Shown here: positions 15,318 to 24,567 of the stretch, piece after piece
Layout: each line of letters starts with the position of its first letter
Position numbering within the stretch: position 1 is the stretch's first letter
DNA from: Mycobacteriales bacterium
GTDB taxonomy: Bacteria; Actinomycetota; Actinomycetes; Mycobacteriales; Mycobacteriaceae
Length of the DNA stretch: 64,000 bases
Reading direction: 5' to 3'
Assembly (NCBI GenBank): GCA_012842085.1
Contig: DUTM01000013.1
Span: 62,001-126,000 of the forward strand
The notes under the pieces: generated by a model
Seen by the model: the letters and a program-made list of their open reading frames with translations, nothing else
Told to the model about the DNA's origin: nothing
Database searches by the model: none
Translations under genes and position numbers: made by a program

Positions 15318-16674
15318 TTAGTTGGCGACGCTCACCGTGCAGGTGGTGGGTAGAGTGCCATTGAATCCATCCACCATGTAGTCGATTGCATAGTCGGTTG
15401 CTCTCAATGCGGGAACCATGTGGGAAAGGCCGTTGCCGGCGCGGCGCCCTTCGAAAATGTACCTAACGAATTTGATCTTTCCGCCCTTTCGGCACCAGGT
15501 GTCAGCGCTTGACTTCATTTGTGGGGAGCCAACAATGTCATCAAATGGGTTAGCTATCACCAATGCGGGGACAGAAGGTTTGCGCAGCGCAGTACGCAGT
15601 TGTTCGGTGAGACGACGGTTCACCGCATTCTTGCGTTTCGTGTGGTCGTAGAAGCTTTTTCCATCAGTGGTCAAGGTTTCACTTTTTACGAAACCGGCAG
15701 TAAGGATGGAGTCTGCGATGCACTGTGTGCGGAGCTTTTCAAAAAGTTTCTCGGCTTTCTGGTTGAGAGCCACCTTCGCGTATTCCTGGACATCTGGGTA
15801 CCGCTCCATGAGTGCGTTCATGGCGTAAAAACCACCAGCAGCAATAAGGGTGCCGTCGACGGTGTTCATTACTTCGGAAAGATCCAGGGGCGGGCCACCA
15901 ATGTAGGAAGTAACCAGGTTGACGTCCGGAGCATAGGTTTTTGCAAGGTGGTGCCCAAGGCAGAGGCGCCGCCTCCCTGGCTGTAGCCGTAGAAACCAAT
16001 CGGGGTTTCGGGGGTAGTGTAATTGAGCGCCAAAGCAGCACGCGCTGCGTCGAGCATGGAATGCCCAGCCTCAATGTTGTTCACATACGCCTGCGTACCG
16101 TCAATGTTTCCGGGGTAGTCGATGACAAAAACTTTGAATCCGCGAGCCAGCAGTTTGCGCACTGCAATGGATTCATAGTTGGTGACGATAGATATGAGTT
16201 GATTCCCTTGCGCACCGTCGGCGGTAAAGGACGGGCTAACGGATAAAAATTTGCCTGCTGACTTTGACGAAGCACACGGGGGACCTTGTCCGAGCGTGCC
16301 GGGGCGAAAACGACTAATGGCGTTTCGCCGTCGCCCTGCCATTCTTCACTGGTGTCATAGATGGAACCACCTACAGTGAGTGGTTCGCCAAGTGAACTTG
16401 TGGTGGTGTAGAGGATCCGCTGGCCAGTGAGGTGGCATCCTTTGTTGCATCCATTCTGGTAGCGCAACGAACCTTCGAAAGGCTGGGTTTTGAGAACTGT
16501 TCCGGGGGACACAGATTCGACTGTAGAATCTTGGTAGAATCCTTGAAAACCGTTGAGATAGGAGCTATTTGGAATGTCAGAAGCGGTCGCTACGGGGTTG
16601 GTGTAAAGCGATCCTGTTAACGCTATAACGGTGGCAGCAGTTAACACTATGCCGTTTTTAAATAGGCTCGACAA
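15318..16674 (-). pseudogene. Secretory lipase (LIP family), copy 1, two frameshifts
   Basis: Secreted alpha/beta-hydrolase of the actinobacterial/fungal LIP family. The start is TTG 16674 (AAAGGA 7 nt upstream), followed by a signal peptide. Copy 1 is broken twice. Near 16300 one base is missing in the CCGGGG run that should encode FAPGTLGQG; near 15938-15942 a G is lost, turning the expected LHKTYAPD region out of frame. Adding both bases back gives 452 aa with no internal stop. Catalytic elements remain readable: GYSQGG (nucleophile Ser), NPFDDIVGS (Asp) and LSHMVP (His). The downstream frame runs to 15318. Either a recent pseudogene or two sequence errors. Confidence 0.8.
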
Positions 16675-16833
16675 AGCACGTCCTTTCAGAGGTGGAGGGG
16701 GATTGTTCGAACTGTTTGGAGCGTTAATTGAAGCTGTGTCCAACAGTCGGAACGCAGTCGTTATGCGATACGAAAAGGGCGGGTGTGTCGGCTTCAGTTC
16801 ACTATTAATAATGAATTGTGAATAATGTATGAA

Positions 16834-16880
16834 ACGCGCCAAGCCCTTGACACTTCGCGTTAGGTTAGGGCTTGGCGCGT
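16834..16880. terminator. Terminator after lipase copy 2
   Basis: 14-bp perfect stem ACGCGCCAAGCCCT with its complement and a 19-nt loop, downstream of copy 2 on the minus strand. Confidence 0.7.
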
Positions 16881-16940
16881 ATATTTTGGGTAAATTTTAA
16901 AAGCACTTGGGTTCCCTGAGAGGCTCAGGGCTATTCCAAG

Positions 16941-18298
16941 CTACTTCACCGTGCTTACGGTGCACTTAGTGGGAAGCTTCCCGTTGAAGCCATCCACCAT
17001 GTAGTCGACTGCCATACTTGTCGCTGCAAAGGCAGGAATCATGTGGGGGATAGAGTTCCCCGGCATCTGTCCTTTAACAACAAAGCGAACAAATTTGATC
17101 GGAGCGCCTTTCCTGCACCATGTACGGGCACCGGCCTCCATCTGCGGATATCCCACAATATCGTCGTATGGGTTAGCGACCACCAGCGCAGGCACGGACG
17201 GCTTCTTCATAGCGGCCCGGTACTGCTCAAGTAGACGCTTCCGCAGCGCATTATTGCGCTTGGTGTGCTCGTATAGTGGTTTCCCATCTGTGGTTAGAGT
17301 TTCACTCTCCACAAAACCCGCCGACAAAATACTGTCCGCGATGCATTGGTTCTTCAGTTCCGCCAAGAGATCTTTACCTTTTTGGTTCAGGTTTTGATCC
17401 ATGTAGGCAGCCACGTCGGCATAACGGTGCACCATGCTGTTGACCGCATAGTAACCTCCGGCGGCAATCATGGTGCCGTCAATCTGGTTCATCACCTCAC
17501 CCAAATCGAGCGGAGGACCACCAATATACGAGGTCACAAGGTTAACGTCCGGGGCATAGCTGTTGTGCAGGGTTGTGCCAAGCGCAGAGGCACCGCCACC
17601 CTGGCTGTATCCAAAGAACCCCACCGGGGTGCTCGGTGCACTGTAGTCAAGGGAAATGGCGACACGCGCCGCATCAAGGAGAGCATGTCCCGCCTCAATA
17701 TTGTTCACATAAGACTGGGGTCCTTCAGTGCTTCCCACATAGTCCACAACGAACACTTTGAAACCTTGGTCGAGCAGCTGCATTATCGCCACAGTTTCAT
17801 AGTTGACGACTAGCGACAGTTCTTGGTCTCCCTGGGTGCCGTCAGAGGTTGCAGCTGGACTCACGGTGAGAAGGAGCCCAGCCGTGTGGCTTGCCCCGCA
17901 CTGGTTGCCTTGTCCCAGTGTGCCGGGAGCAAAGACCACGAGGGGGTTTCGCCCCGCCCCTCCCATTTATTGCTGGTGTTGAAGATTTTGCCGGTCACTG
18001 GAAGCTGTTCGCCCAGTGCACTGGTTGTGGTGTACATGACGCGTATACCGTTCACCTGTTCGCCGGCCTGCTCCCCACCGGTATAGGTGAGGGTGCCGCT
18101 AAACGGCTGAGTGCGAATTACTTGTGCAGGTTGCGCTGGAACCTGCACCGGATTTTTGTAAAATCCATTGAAATTATTGAGATATCCGCCGTCAGCAACT
18201 TCTTCCGCATGTGCGGGCGGAGGGGTGACAAGCGCTCCCGTTAGCGCAACGGTAGCTACCAACGCGAGGGATAGCTTTTTCCTAACAAGTGAGGTCAA
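16941..18298 (-). pseudogene. Secretory lipase (LIP family), copy 2, one frameshift
   Basis: LIP-family secreted lipase starting at TTG 18298 with AAAGGA 8 nt upstream, then a signal peptide ending near PAHAEE. The frame breaks in a C5 run (G5 on the + strand, 17942-17946) within the conserved GETPLVVFAPGTLGQG block; one extra C restores a 452-aa protein without stops. Catalytic pieces are intact after the break: GYSQGG, NPYDDIVGYPQ and PHMIPAF. Closest to copies 1 and 3 in sequence. Without correction the product is a 145-residue secreted stub lacking the active site. Confidence 0.8.
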
Positions 18299-18460
18299 GA
18301 TTCATTCCTTTCGATGAGATGGACACGTAACCTCATCGTATGAATGATCTTCCAAAAACGTTGTCCAACTTGATAAAAGGAATAAAAACACGATTTGATT
18401 ATGAAATTTCTCGGCAACTTAGAAATGATCGCACGGATATAAAATCTGACTCATGAGAAA

Positions 18461-18502
18461 ACGCCACGCCCTGTTCCTCTCGGATATTCCAGGGCGCGGC
18501 GT
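18461..18502. terminator. Terminator after lipase copy 3
   Basis: 12-bp stem ACGCCACGCCCT / AGGGCGCGGCGT with one mismatch and an 18-nt loop, 38 nt past the stop of copy 3 on the minus strand. Confidence 0.6.
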
Positions 18503-18540
18503 TGTACCTCAATTAATGGCTTTTAGGACAGTTGTCTCTC

Positions 18541-19922
18541 CTATTCCACGGTGCTTACGGTGCACTCTGTGGGAAGCTTCCCATTGAACGCATCCAGCAT
18601 GTAGTCGATAGCCAGCGGGACGGCTGTGAATGTGGGAATGAGGTGTGAGATCGCCATTCCCTCAATATTGCTTTTCACAATGAACCGCACGAACTTAATT
18701 TTGGCGCCTTTCTTGCACCAGGTATCGGCTCCCGCCTGCATCTGGGGGTAGCCCACAATATCGTCGTACGGGCTGGCGACGACCAAAGCCGGTACAGATG
18801 GTTTCCGCATGGCTTCGCGCAGCTGCGCAGTGAGCAGATCGTTTAGAACGTTGGGTTGGTCGGCGTGGTAGTAGAAGGGTTTGCCATCCTTCGTCAAACT
18901 TTTCGTCTCAACGAAAGCGGCACTCAAAATACTGTCCGCAATGCACTGGTCTTTCACCTCGTCGAGCAGCTCGCGGCCTTTTTCGTTGGCCAGCTGGTCG
19001 GTGTAGGCAGCCGCTGCGGGGTAGCGCGCATTAATACCGTTCAATGCATAGAGCGCTGCAGCGGTAATCATGGTGCCGTCAATAAGGCGCAAAACTTTCT
19101 TCAGGTCCAGCGCCGGGCCGCCAATATAAGCCGTAATCAGGTTGACGTCCGGGGCATAGATTTTGTGCAGAGTGGTGCCCGATGCGGAGGCACTGCCACC
19201 TTGGCTGTAGCCAAAGAACCCTACCGGTGTTTTCGGGCTGGTGTAGGTGACGTTGCTGGCAGCGCGGGCAGCGTCAAGCATGGCATGTCCGGCTTCCACA
19301 TTGTCTATATAGGATTGGGGGCCTTCGGTACTTCCCACATAGTCCACCACAAACACTTTGAAGCCCTGTTCAAGCAGGCTAAATATGGTGAGTTTTCGTA
19401 GTTGGTGACGAGTGAGAGGGTCTGCTCGCCCTGGTTTTTGGAGGTGGCAGCGGGACTGATCCCCAGGAGTGCGCCAACACTCCGGGAAGCTCCACATTGT
19501 GGGCCTTGCCCAAGAGTGGCGGGAGCGAAAACAACGAGCGGTGCTTCGCCCTTGCCTTCCCACTTTTTGCTGGGATCCACAATGGCGCCAGTGGCCGGCA
19601 CAATCTTGCCGGTGGACGTAGTGGTCGCATACATGATGCGGGTGCCGCTGACGGGCTTTCCGCGGCGTTCGCCGTTCTTGTACGGCATGCGTCCTGTGAA
19701 GCGTTGGGTCTTCAACACCACGCCGGGACGAGCGTGACCCATGGGTGGGTGACTGTAGAAATCATTGAAGTTGTGGAGGTAGTCACCTGCTGCGCTTTCC
19801 GGCACGACTTGGGGTGGGGTGGGTTGCGCAGCTTGGGCGGAAGAGGGAGTTGCGAGAGCTCCCAGTAGAGCCACAGTGGTCATGAGGGCTACTGCGGACC
19901 GCCTGGAAAATCGATATTCCAT
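18541..19922 (-). pseudogene. Secretory lipase (LIP family), copy 3, one frameshift
   Basis: LIP-family secreted lipase starting at ATG 19922 (AAAGGAC upstream) with signal peptide MEYRFSRRSAVALMTTVALLG and processing near AQAA. It reads normally through APATLGQGPQCGAS to LVTNYE, then loses the frame at an A4 run (T4 on +, 19393-19396) where relatives need five; the other frame resumes with LTIFSLLEQGFKVFVVDY. Correcting one base gives 460 aa. Active-site blocks: GYSQGGSAS, SPYDDIVGYPQ, ISHLIP. In the conserved block after GYSQGG the sequence reads SASASGTTLH rather than the ASALGTTLH of other copies. Confidence 0.8.
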
Positions 19923-20124
19923 TACGGAAGTCCTTTCTTATGAGTATTTGAATAATGGTAAAACTCTTGACTCACTCAGGCGCATAGTTTTTTGTGGATA
20001 GAAAGATAACCGAGGTCAACCCTTAAACTGAGGTGAACATCACGCTTAAAGAGGCTATTTTAAGAAAAAGTTGCCATGAAAAATATAAATATATTTCGTT
20101 CGGCAGCTGCTTATGTACGCAAAA

Positions 20125-20160
20125 GAATCCCCTCACCACTCGCAGGTAGTGAGGGGATTC
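20125..20160. terminator. Terminator after lipase copy 4
   Basis: 12-bp perfect stem GAATCCCCTCAC with its complement (12-nt loop), 44 nt past the stop of copy 4 on the minus strand; TTCTTTTGCG follows on that strand. Confidence 0.75.
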
Positions 20161-20203
20161 GTGCACTCAGTGCGTTAATGAAAGAACTGAGTCGTGAAGT
20201 AAC

Positions 20204-21593
20204 TTATTTGTTCAAGTCACGAACTGTGCAGCTGGTGGGGGCGTTGCCGTTAAACAGCTGGGTCATGAAGTCTAGTGCGGTGTCGGAAGCGGCAAACCCC
20301 GGCATCATGTGAGCCAAACCAGTTCCCGGCAGTGAGGAGTCGTAGTGGTACCGCAAAAACGTGGTTTTGGCACCAGCGTCGCACCAGATCTTGTTGGCGG
20401 TTTCGGCCTGTCCGTAGCTCACAATGTCGTCATAGGGGTTGGAGATGATGAGCACGGGGACATCCGGGATCCGGTGTGCTGCCGCCAACTGCTGATCCAT
20501 GTGCCAACGCATGAGGGGAGTGTCCCGCATGTGTTGGCACAGTGGAAGACCGTCCTTCATAAGGTCCTTCGTCTGGGTGTAGGCAGTTGAGAAGACGGAG
20601 TCGGCAATGCACTCGTTGGCGAGGCGCTTCAGTACTTTCTTGCCCTCCTCGTTCATGATGTTGTCCACGTGGACTTCTACATCTGGGAAGCGGGAGGCGA
20701 AGCCGTTAAGGCCCATGAGTGCACCTGCGGTAATCATGGTGCCGTCAATTCTCTGGTTGACGTTGATGAGATCCAGCGGCGGGGCACCCGCGTAGGCGCC
20801 TTTCAGGTTGACGTCAGCTGCATAGCTGGAATGGAGGGTTGCGTCCAGTGCCGAGGCAGCACCACCCTGGCTGTAGCCCCAGAATCCGACCGGGGTGTGG
20901 CTGGTGGTGGCTCCCATATCGACGGCGGTGCGGGCGGCGTCCAGCATGGCGTGGCCGGCCTCAATATTGTTCACATAGGCTTGCGGTCCGGTGAAGCCAC
21001 CCAGGTAGTCGATGACGAAAACCTTGTAGCCTGCGGCCAAAAGCTTCAGTGTGGCAAGCGACTCATAGTTCGCAATCATGGACAGAACCTGGTCTCCCTG
21101 GTTCTGGCGCTTGTCGAGGGAGGAACTGAAGGTCAGAAGTGAACCAATAGACTTGGAGGCTGCGCATTGGGGGGCCTTGTCCAAGGGTTCCCGGAGCCAA
21201 CACCACGAGGGGGTTTTCGCCTTTACCAGTCCAGTCGCCGGTGGGGTTGAGGAGAGCACCGGTGGTCGGGATGGTGAGCCCGTTGGAGGTGGTGCTGGTG
21301 TACATCACTCGCTTGCCAGTGAGGGGGTACTGCGTGTTTTTACCTTTGGGGGAGACGAACAGTCCCTTGAAATCCTGGGTGCGGATAACCTTTCCGGCTT
21401 CTTTCGGGAAGCTGGTTGGTTCCTGGTAGAAGTCGCCAAAGTTGCCGGCGAAGTTTCCGGGCAGGTTGTTGACTGTGTGGGCTAGCGTCAGCTCGTCGGC
21501 GTGTGCCAGAGCGGGGTTGACGTTAGCGGCGGCACCAGCAAAAGCGGTGGCAGCTGCAAGACCTAGTGCAGCTATGCGTTTCAAAGTGCGCAT
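20204..21593 (-). pseudogene. Secretory lipase (LIP family), copy 4, one frameshift at a C6 tract
   Basis: LIP-family secreted lipase from ATG 21593 (AAAAGG upstream), with a signal peptide ending near ALAHAD. Here the indel is an insertion: C6 (G6 on +, 21169-21174) where the frame needs five, just after GTLGQG. The normal frame then continues PQCAASKSIGSLL to the stop at 20204. Removing one C gives 462 aa. Active-site blocks are GYSQGGAAS, NPYDDIVSYGQ and LAHMMPG. Only 43 nt separate it from copy 5 upstream and no terminator lies between, so copies 5 and 4 are probably one transcript. Confidence 0.8.
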
Positions 21594-21636
21594 TCAATAC
21601 CTTTTCTATGAGTGTTTAACCAAAGAAGTGTTGGTT

Positions 21637-23013
21637 TTACTGATGGACGACAGTTTTAACGGAGCACTTTGTGGGGGTGCTGCCGTTGAAGGCTTTGAAC
21701 ATAAAGTCCAGGCCGTAGGCGACGCCCTTGGTTCCGGGACGGAGGTGGGCTTTGCCATTACCTACTGCTTCGTCTTTGAAGACGAAGCGAATGAAAGTGG
21801 TTTTTGCTCCCTGGGAACACCATTTTCGGTTGGCGGTCCACACTTGTGCGTAGGGAACAATGTCGTCATGGGGGTTGGAGAGGACTAGTACTGGCACACT
21901 TGGAGTTTTGTGTGCTGCCGCGAGTTGCTCATCCATGATGCGGCGCATGGTGGGGTTGTCCCGCATGTGCTCATAGAGCGCGCGTCCATCCTTGGTGAGT
22001 GTTTTACTGCGGAGGTATCCAGTACTGCGAATTGAGTCCATCACGCATTCTTGTGAAACGCGTTCTAGAACCTCTTTCCCGGTGGGTGTCACTACGCTGT
22101 TGACGTATTTTTTGACAGCCGGGAAACGTGCTGCAAAACCATTCACGCCATAGAGTGCGGCGGCGGTGATGCGTGTTCCGTCAATCGTTTTGTTGACCTT
22201 GATGAGGTCGAGGGGTGCTGCGCCTACGTAGGCAGCTTTCAGATTGACTTCTGGGGCATAGGTCTTATGCAGGGTTGTACCGAGGGCAGAAGCGGCTCCA
22301 CCCTGGCTGTACCCCCAGAATCCTACTGGAGTACGTGTGGTTGTGCGATTCATGCGAGTGGCTGCTCGGGCAGCGTCCAGCATGACGTGTCCGGACTCAA
22401 TATTGTTCACATAGGACTGGGGCCCGGTGTTGCCGCCAATGTAGTCGACCACGAAAACTCGGTAGCCGGCCGCTAAAAGTTGGAGGACACCCACGGTTTC
22501 GTAGTTCAAGATGGTGGAAATATTTTGTTTATCTTGGGTGCGGCTGACGGCAATGACGGAGCCGATAGTTTTGGAGGCCGCACACTGGCTACCTTGGCCT
22601 AAAGTTCCGGGAGCTAACACAATGAGCGGGGTTTCCCCTTTGCCGACCCAGCGGGAGGTGGGTTCCAGGATGGCACCAGTGGTAGGCACGACCCGGCCCG
22701 TGGAGGTGGTGCTGGTGTACATCACTCGGGTGCCGCGCAGCGGATAGGTGGGTTTTTCACCTTTGGGAAGGGTGAGGAATTTAAAGAAGTCTTGGGTGCG
22801 GATAACGCGCCCCGGCTTTCGTGGATATTTGTTGGGGTGCTGATAGAACCCTGCGTAGTCACCGACAATATTACGAGGGGTGTTGACGAGGGCTTCGGTA
22901 ACATCCAGCGGTTGTGCTGCTGCTGCGGGAGCATGGGAGATGCCGCCCACAATGGAAGTGAGAGCCGTTGTGAGAGCAACTCCAAGTGCAGTTAAGCGTG
23001 AGAGAGTGCGCAT
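21637..23013 (-). CDS. Secretory lipase (LIP family), copy 5, intact
   Basis: The only complete member of the array, 458 aa. A signal peptide (LTALGVALTTALTSIVGGI, processing near AAAQP) is followed by the LIP-family fold: GDYAGFYQHP, RVMYTSTTSTGR, LIVLAPGTLGQGSQC, then nucleophile elbow GFWGYSQGGAASALG (about residue 235), the acid in SNPHDDIVPYAQ and a His in GKAHLRPG. It should be exported by Sec and hydrolyse acylglycerols or related esters outside the cell; substrate range is not predictable. It is first in the transcript that continues into copy 4. The ribosome binding site before ATG 23013 is weak. Confidence 0.9.
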   Translation of the reverse strand: MRTLSRLTALGVALTTALTSIVGGISHAPAAAAQPLDVTEALVNTPRNIVGDYAGFYQHPNKYPRKPGRVIRTQDFFKFLTLPKGEKPTYPLRGTRVMYTSTTSTGRVVPTTGAILEPTSRWVGKGETPLIVLAPGTLGQGSQCAASKTIGSVIAVSRTQDKQNISTILNYETVGVLQLLAAGYRVFVVDYIGGNTGPQSYVNNIESGHVMLDAARAATRMNRTTTRTPVGFWGYSQGGAASALGTTLHKTYAPEVNLKAAYVGAAPLDLIKVNKTIDGTRITAAALYGVNGFAARFPAVKKYVNSVVTPTGKEVLERVSQECVMDSIRSTGYLRSKTLTKDGRALYEHMRDNPTMRRIMDEQLAAAHKTPSVPVLVLSNPHDDIVPYAQVWTANRKWCSQGAKTTFIRFVFKDEAVGNGKAHLRPGTKGVAYGLDFMFKAFNGSTPTKCSVKTVVHQ

Positions 23014-23135
23014 ACTTTTCTTTACTTTCTATAGACGTTATTAGCCTCATCCCCTTAGGGGACATGTTCATTACATCCTGCAGGTTAAAGATGGTAGCCA
23101 CCCTATGGCAACAATTGCCGTCAACCCCCATTAAA

Positions 23136-23174
23136 AAAGAATCCGTGCAGGTAGCAAGCCTATACGGATTCTTT
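23136..23174 (-). terminator. Terminator of alaT
   Basis: 11-bp perfect stem AAAGAATCCGT / ACGGATTCTTT with a 17-nt loop; on the minus strand it is followed by a T6 run. Confidence 0.85.
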
Positions 23175-23208
23175 AAAGTGGATGTAATTAAGTTGTTTCT
23201 ATCCGGCT

Positions 23209-24435
23209 TTAGCCCTTGTAGCTGGACAGGAAGTTGCCTAAACGCTCAATGGCTTCCTTCAGCACAGCGGCCTCCGGCAGCATGACGATACGCATGTGGT
23301 CCGGGGTCGGGTAGTTGAAGGCGGTGCCGTGGGTCATGAGGATGTGTTCCTGCTCAACCAGATCGAGGGAGAACTTCTCATCATCCTTAATGGAGTACAT
23401 TTCCGGATCGAACTTGGGGAAGGCGTACATGGAGCCCTTGGGGGCTACGACACTGACACCCGGAATGGTGGCGAGGGTATCGATGGTGGCCTTGCGCTGT
23501 TCGTAGAGACGTCCGCCTGGGGAGGTTTGGATCTGAATATCCTGCGGCCCGTCAAGTGCCTCAATGATGGCGTATTGGGCGGGCACGTTGGAGCAGAGGC
23601 GCATGGAGGCCATCAGTTGCACGCCAGCGAGGAAGTCGCGAGCATGGTCCTTCGGTCCGGTAATAACAACCCAGCCGGCACGGTAGCCACAGGCACGGTA
23701 GGCCTTGGAAAGACCGTTGAAGGTGAAGACCAACAGGTCCGGTGCGAGGACAGCCAAGTTGTAGTGCTCGGTGCCTTCGTAGAGGATGCGGTCGTAGATC
23801 TCGTCGGCGAAGATCAGCAGGCTGTGCTTGCGGGCGATCTCCACGAGGCCCTCAAGTACTTCCTTGGAGAAGACGGCACCAGTCGGGTTGTTGGGGTTGA
23901 TGATGACGATGCCTTTGGTCTTTTCGGTGATCTTGGATTCAATATCTTCCAGATCCGGGTTCCAGTCGTTTTCCTCATCCAGCAGGTAGTGGACGGCGGT
24001 GCCGCCAGCCAGGCCCGTGGAAGCGGTCCACAGAGGATAGTCGGGGGCGGGAACGAGTACTTCGTCGCCATTGTCGAGCAGTGCCTGGAGCGACATGGTG
24101 ATCAGCTCGGAGGCACCATTGCCGATGTAGACGGACTGCATGTCAACTTCCGGGAAGCCGGGAGTGTTGGCGTAGCGGCGGATGACGGCTTCGCGAGCGG
24201 CGGTAATGCCGCGGGAGTCGGAGTAGCCGACAGCATCATCCAGGTGCGCCCTCATGGCATCGGTAATGTTCTGGGGCGCCAGGAACCCGAACTTGCCGGG
24301 GTTACCAATGTTCAGCTTGAGAATTTCTGCGCCCTCAGCTTCAAGCTCGTTAGCGCGGTCGAGCACCGGTCCACGGATGTCGTAGACGACGTTTTTTAGT
24401 TTTTTGGACTGGGTGAGGGGACGAAGTTCACTCAT
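23209..24435 (-). CDS. alaT: Alanine/aspartate-type aminotransferase (AlaT-like)
   Basis: Class I PLP aminotransferase of 408 aa making alanine from pyruvate and glutamate by family assignment. Seen: the LNIGNPGKFGF N-terminal block, YIGNGASELI, PNNPTGAVFS, DEIYDRILYEG, the PLP lysine in TFNGLSKAYRACGYRAGW, and C-terminal HMRIVMLP (carboxylate-binding Arg). It lies beside the large Fe-S reductase gene as in M. tuberculosis (aspC Rv0337c beside Rv0338c, from memory). A strong terminator follows. The alanine specificity rests on similarity to actinobacterial AlaT; aspartate activity cannot be excluded. Confidence 0.9.
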   Translation of the reverse strand: MSELRPLTQSKKLKNVVYDIRGPVLDRANELEAEGAEILKLNIGNPGKFGFLAPQNITDAMRAHLDDAVGYSDSRGITAAREAVIRRYANTPGFPEVDMQSVYIGNGASELITMSLQALLDNGDEVLVPAPDYPLWTASTGLAGGTAVHYLLDEENDWNPDLEDIESKITEKTKGIVIINPNNPTGAVFSKEVLEGLVEIARKHSLLIFADEIYDRILYEGTEHYNLAVLAPDLLVFTFNGLSKAYRACGYRAGWVVITGPKDHARDFLAGVQLMASMRLCSNVPAQYAIIEALDGPQDIQIQTSPGGRLYEQRKATIDTLATIPGVSVVAPKGSMYAFPKFDPEMYSIKDDEKFSLDLVEQEHILMTHGTAFNYPTPDHMRIVMLPEAAVLKEAIERLGNFLSSYKG

Positions 24436-24567
24436 TGGGTCCTCTTCTGATAGGGATTCGCAGTTAGAACACTAAAAACTCTACACCTTTAGGGGCGTTG
24501 CTTAACAACTGCTTAATAAAGCAGGCCATAAATGGGGGACGGGTGTGGGTGGTGACGGCGACGGTAG

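Noticed and set aside
15318-23013. Insertion sequence or prophage as cause of the lipase expansion
   Set aside because: No transposase, integrase or terminal repeats were seen; simple tandem duplication explains the array.
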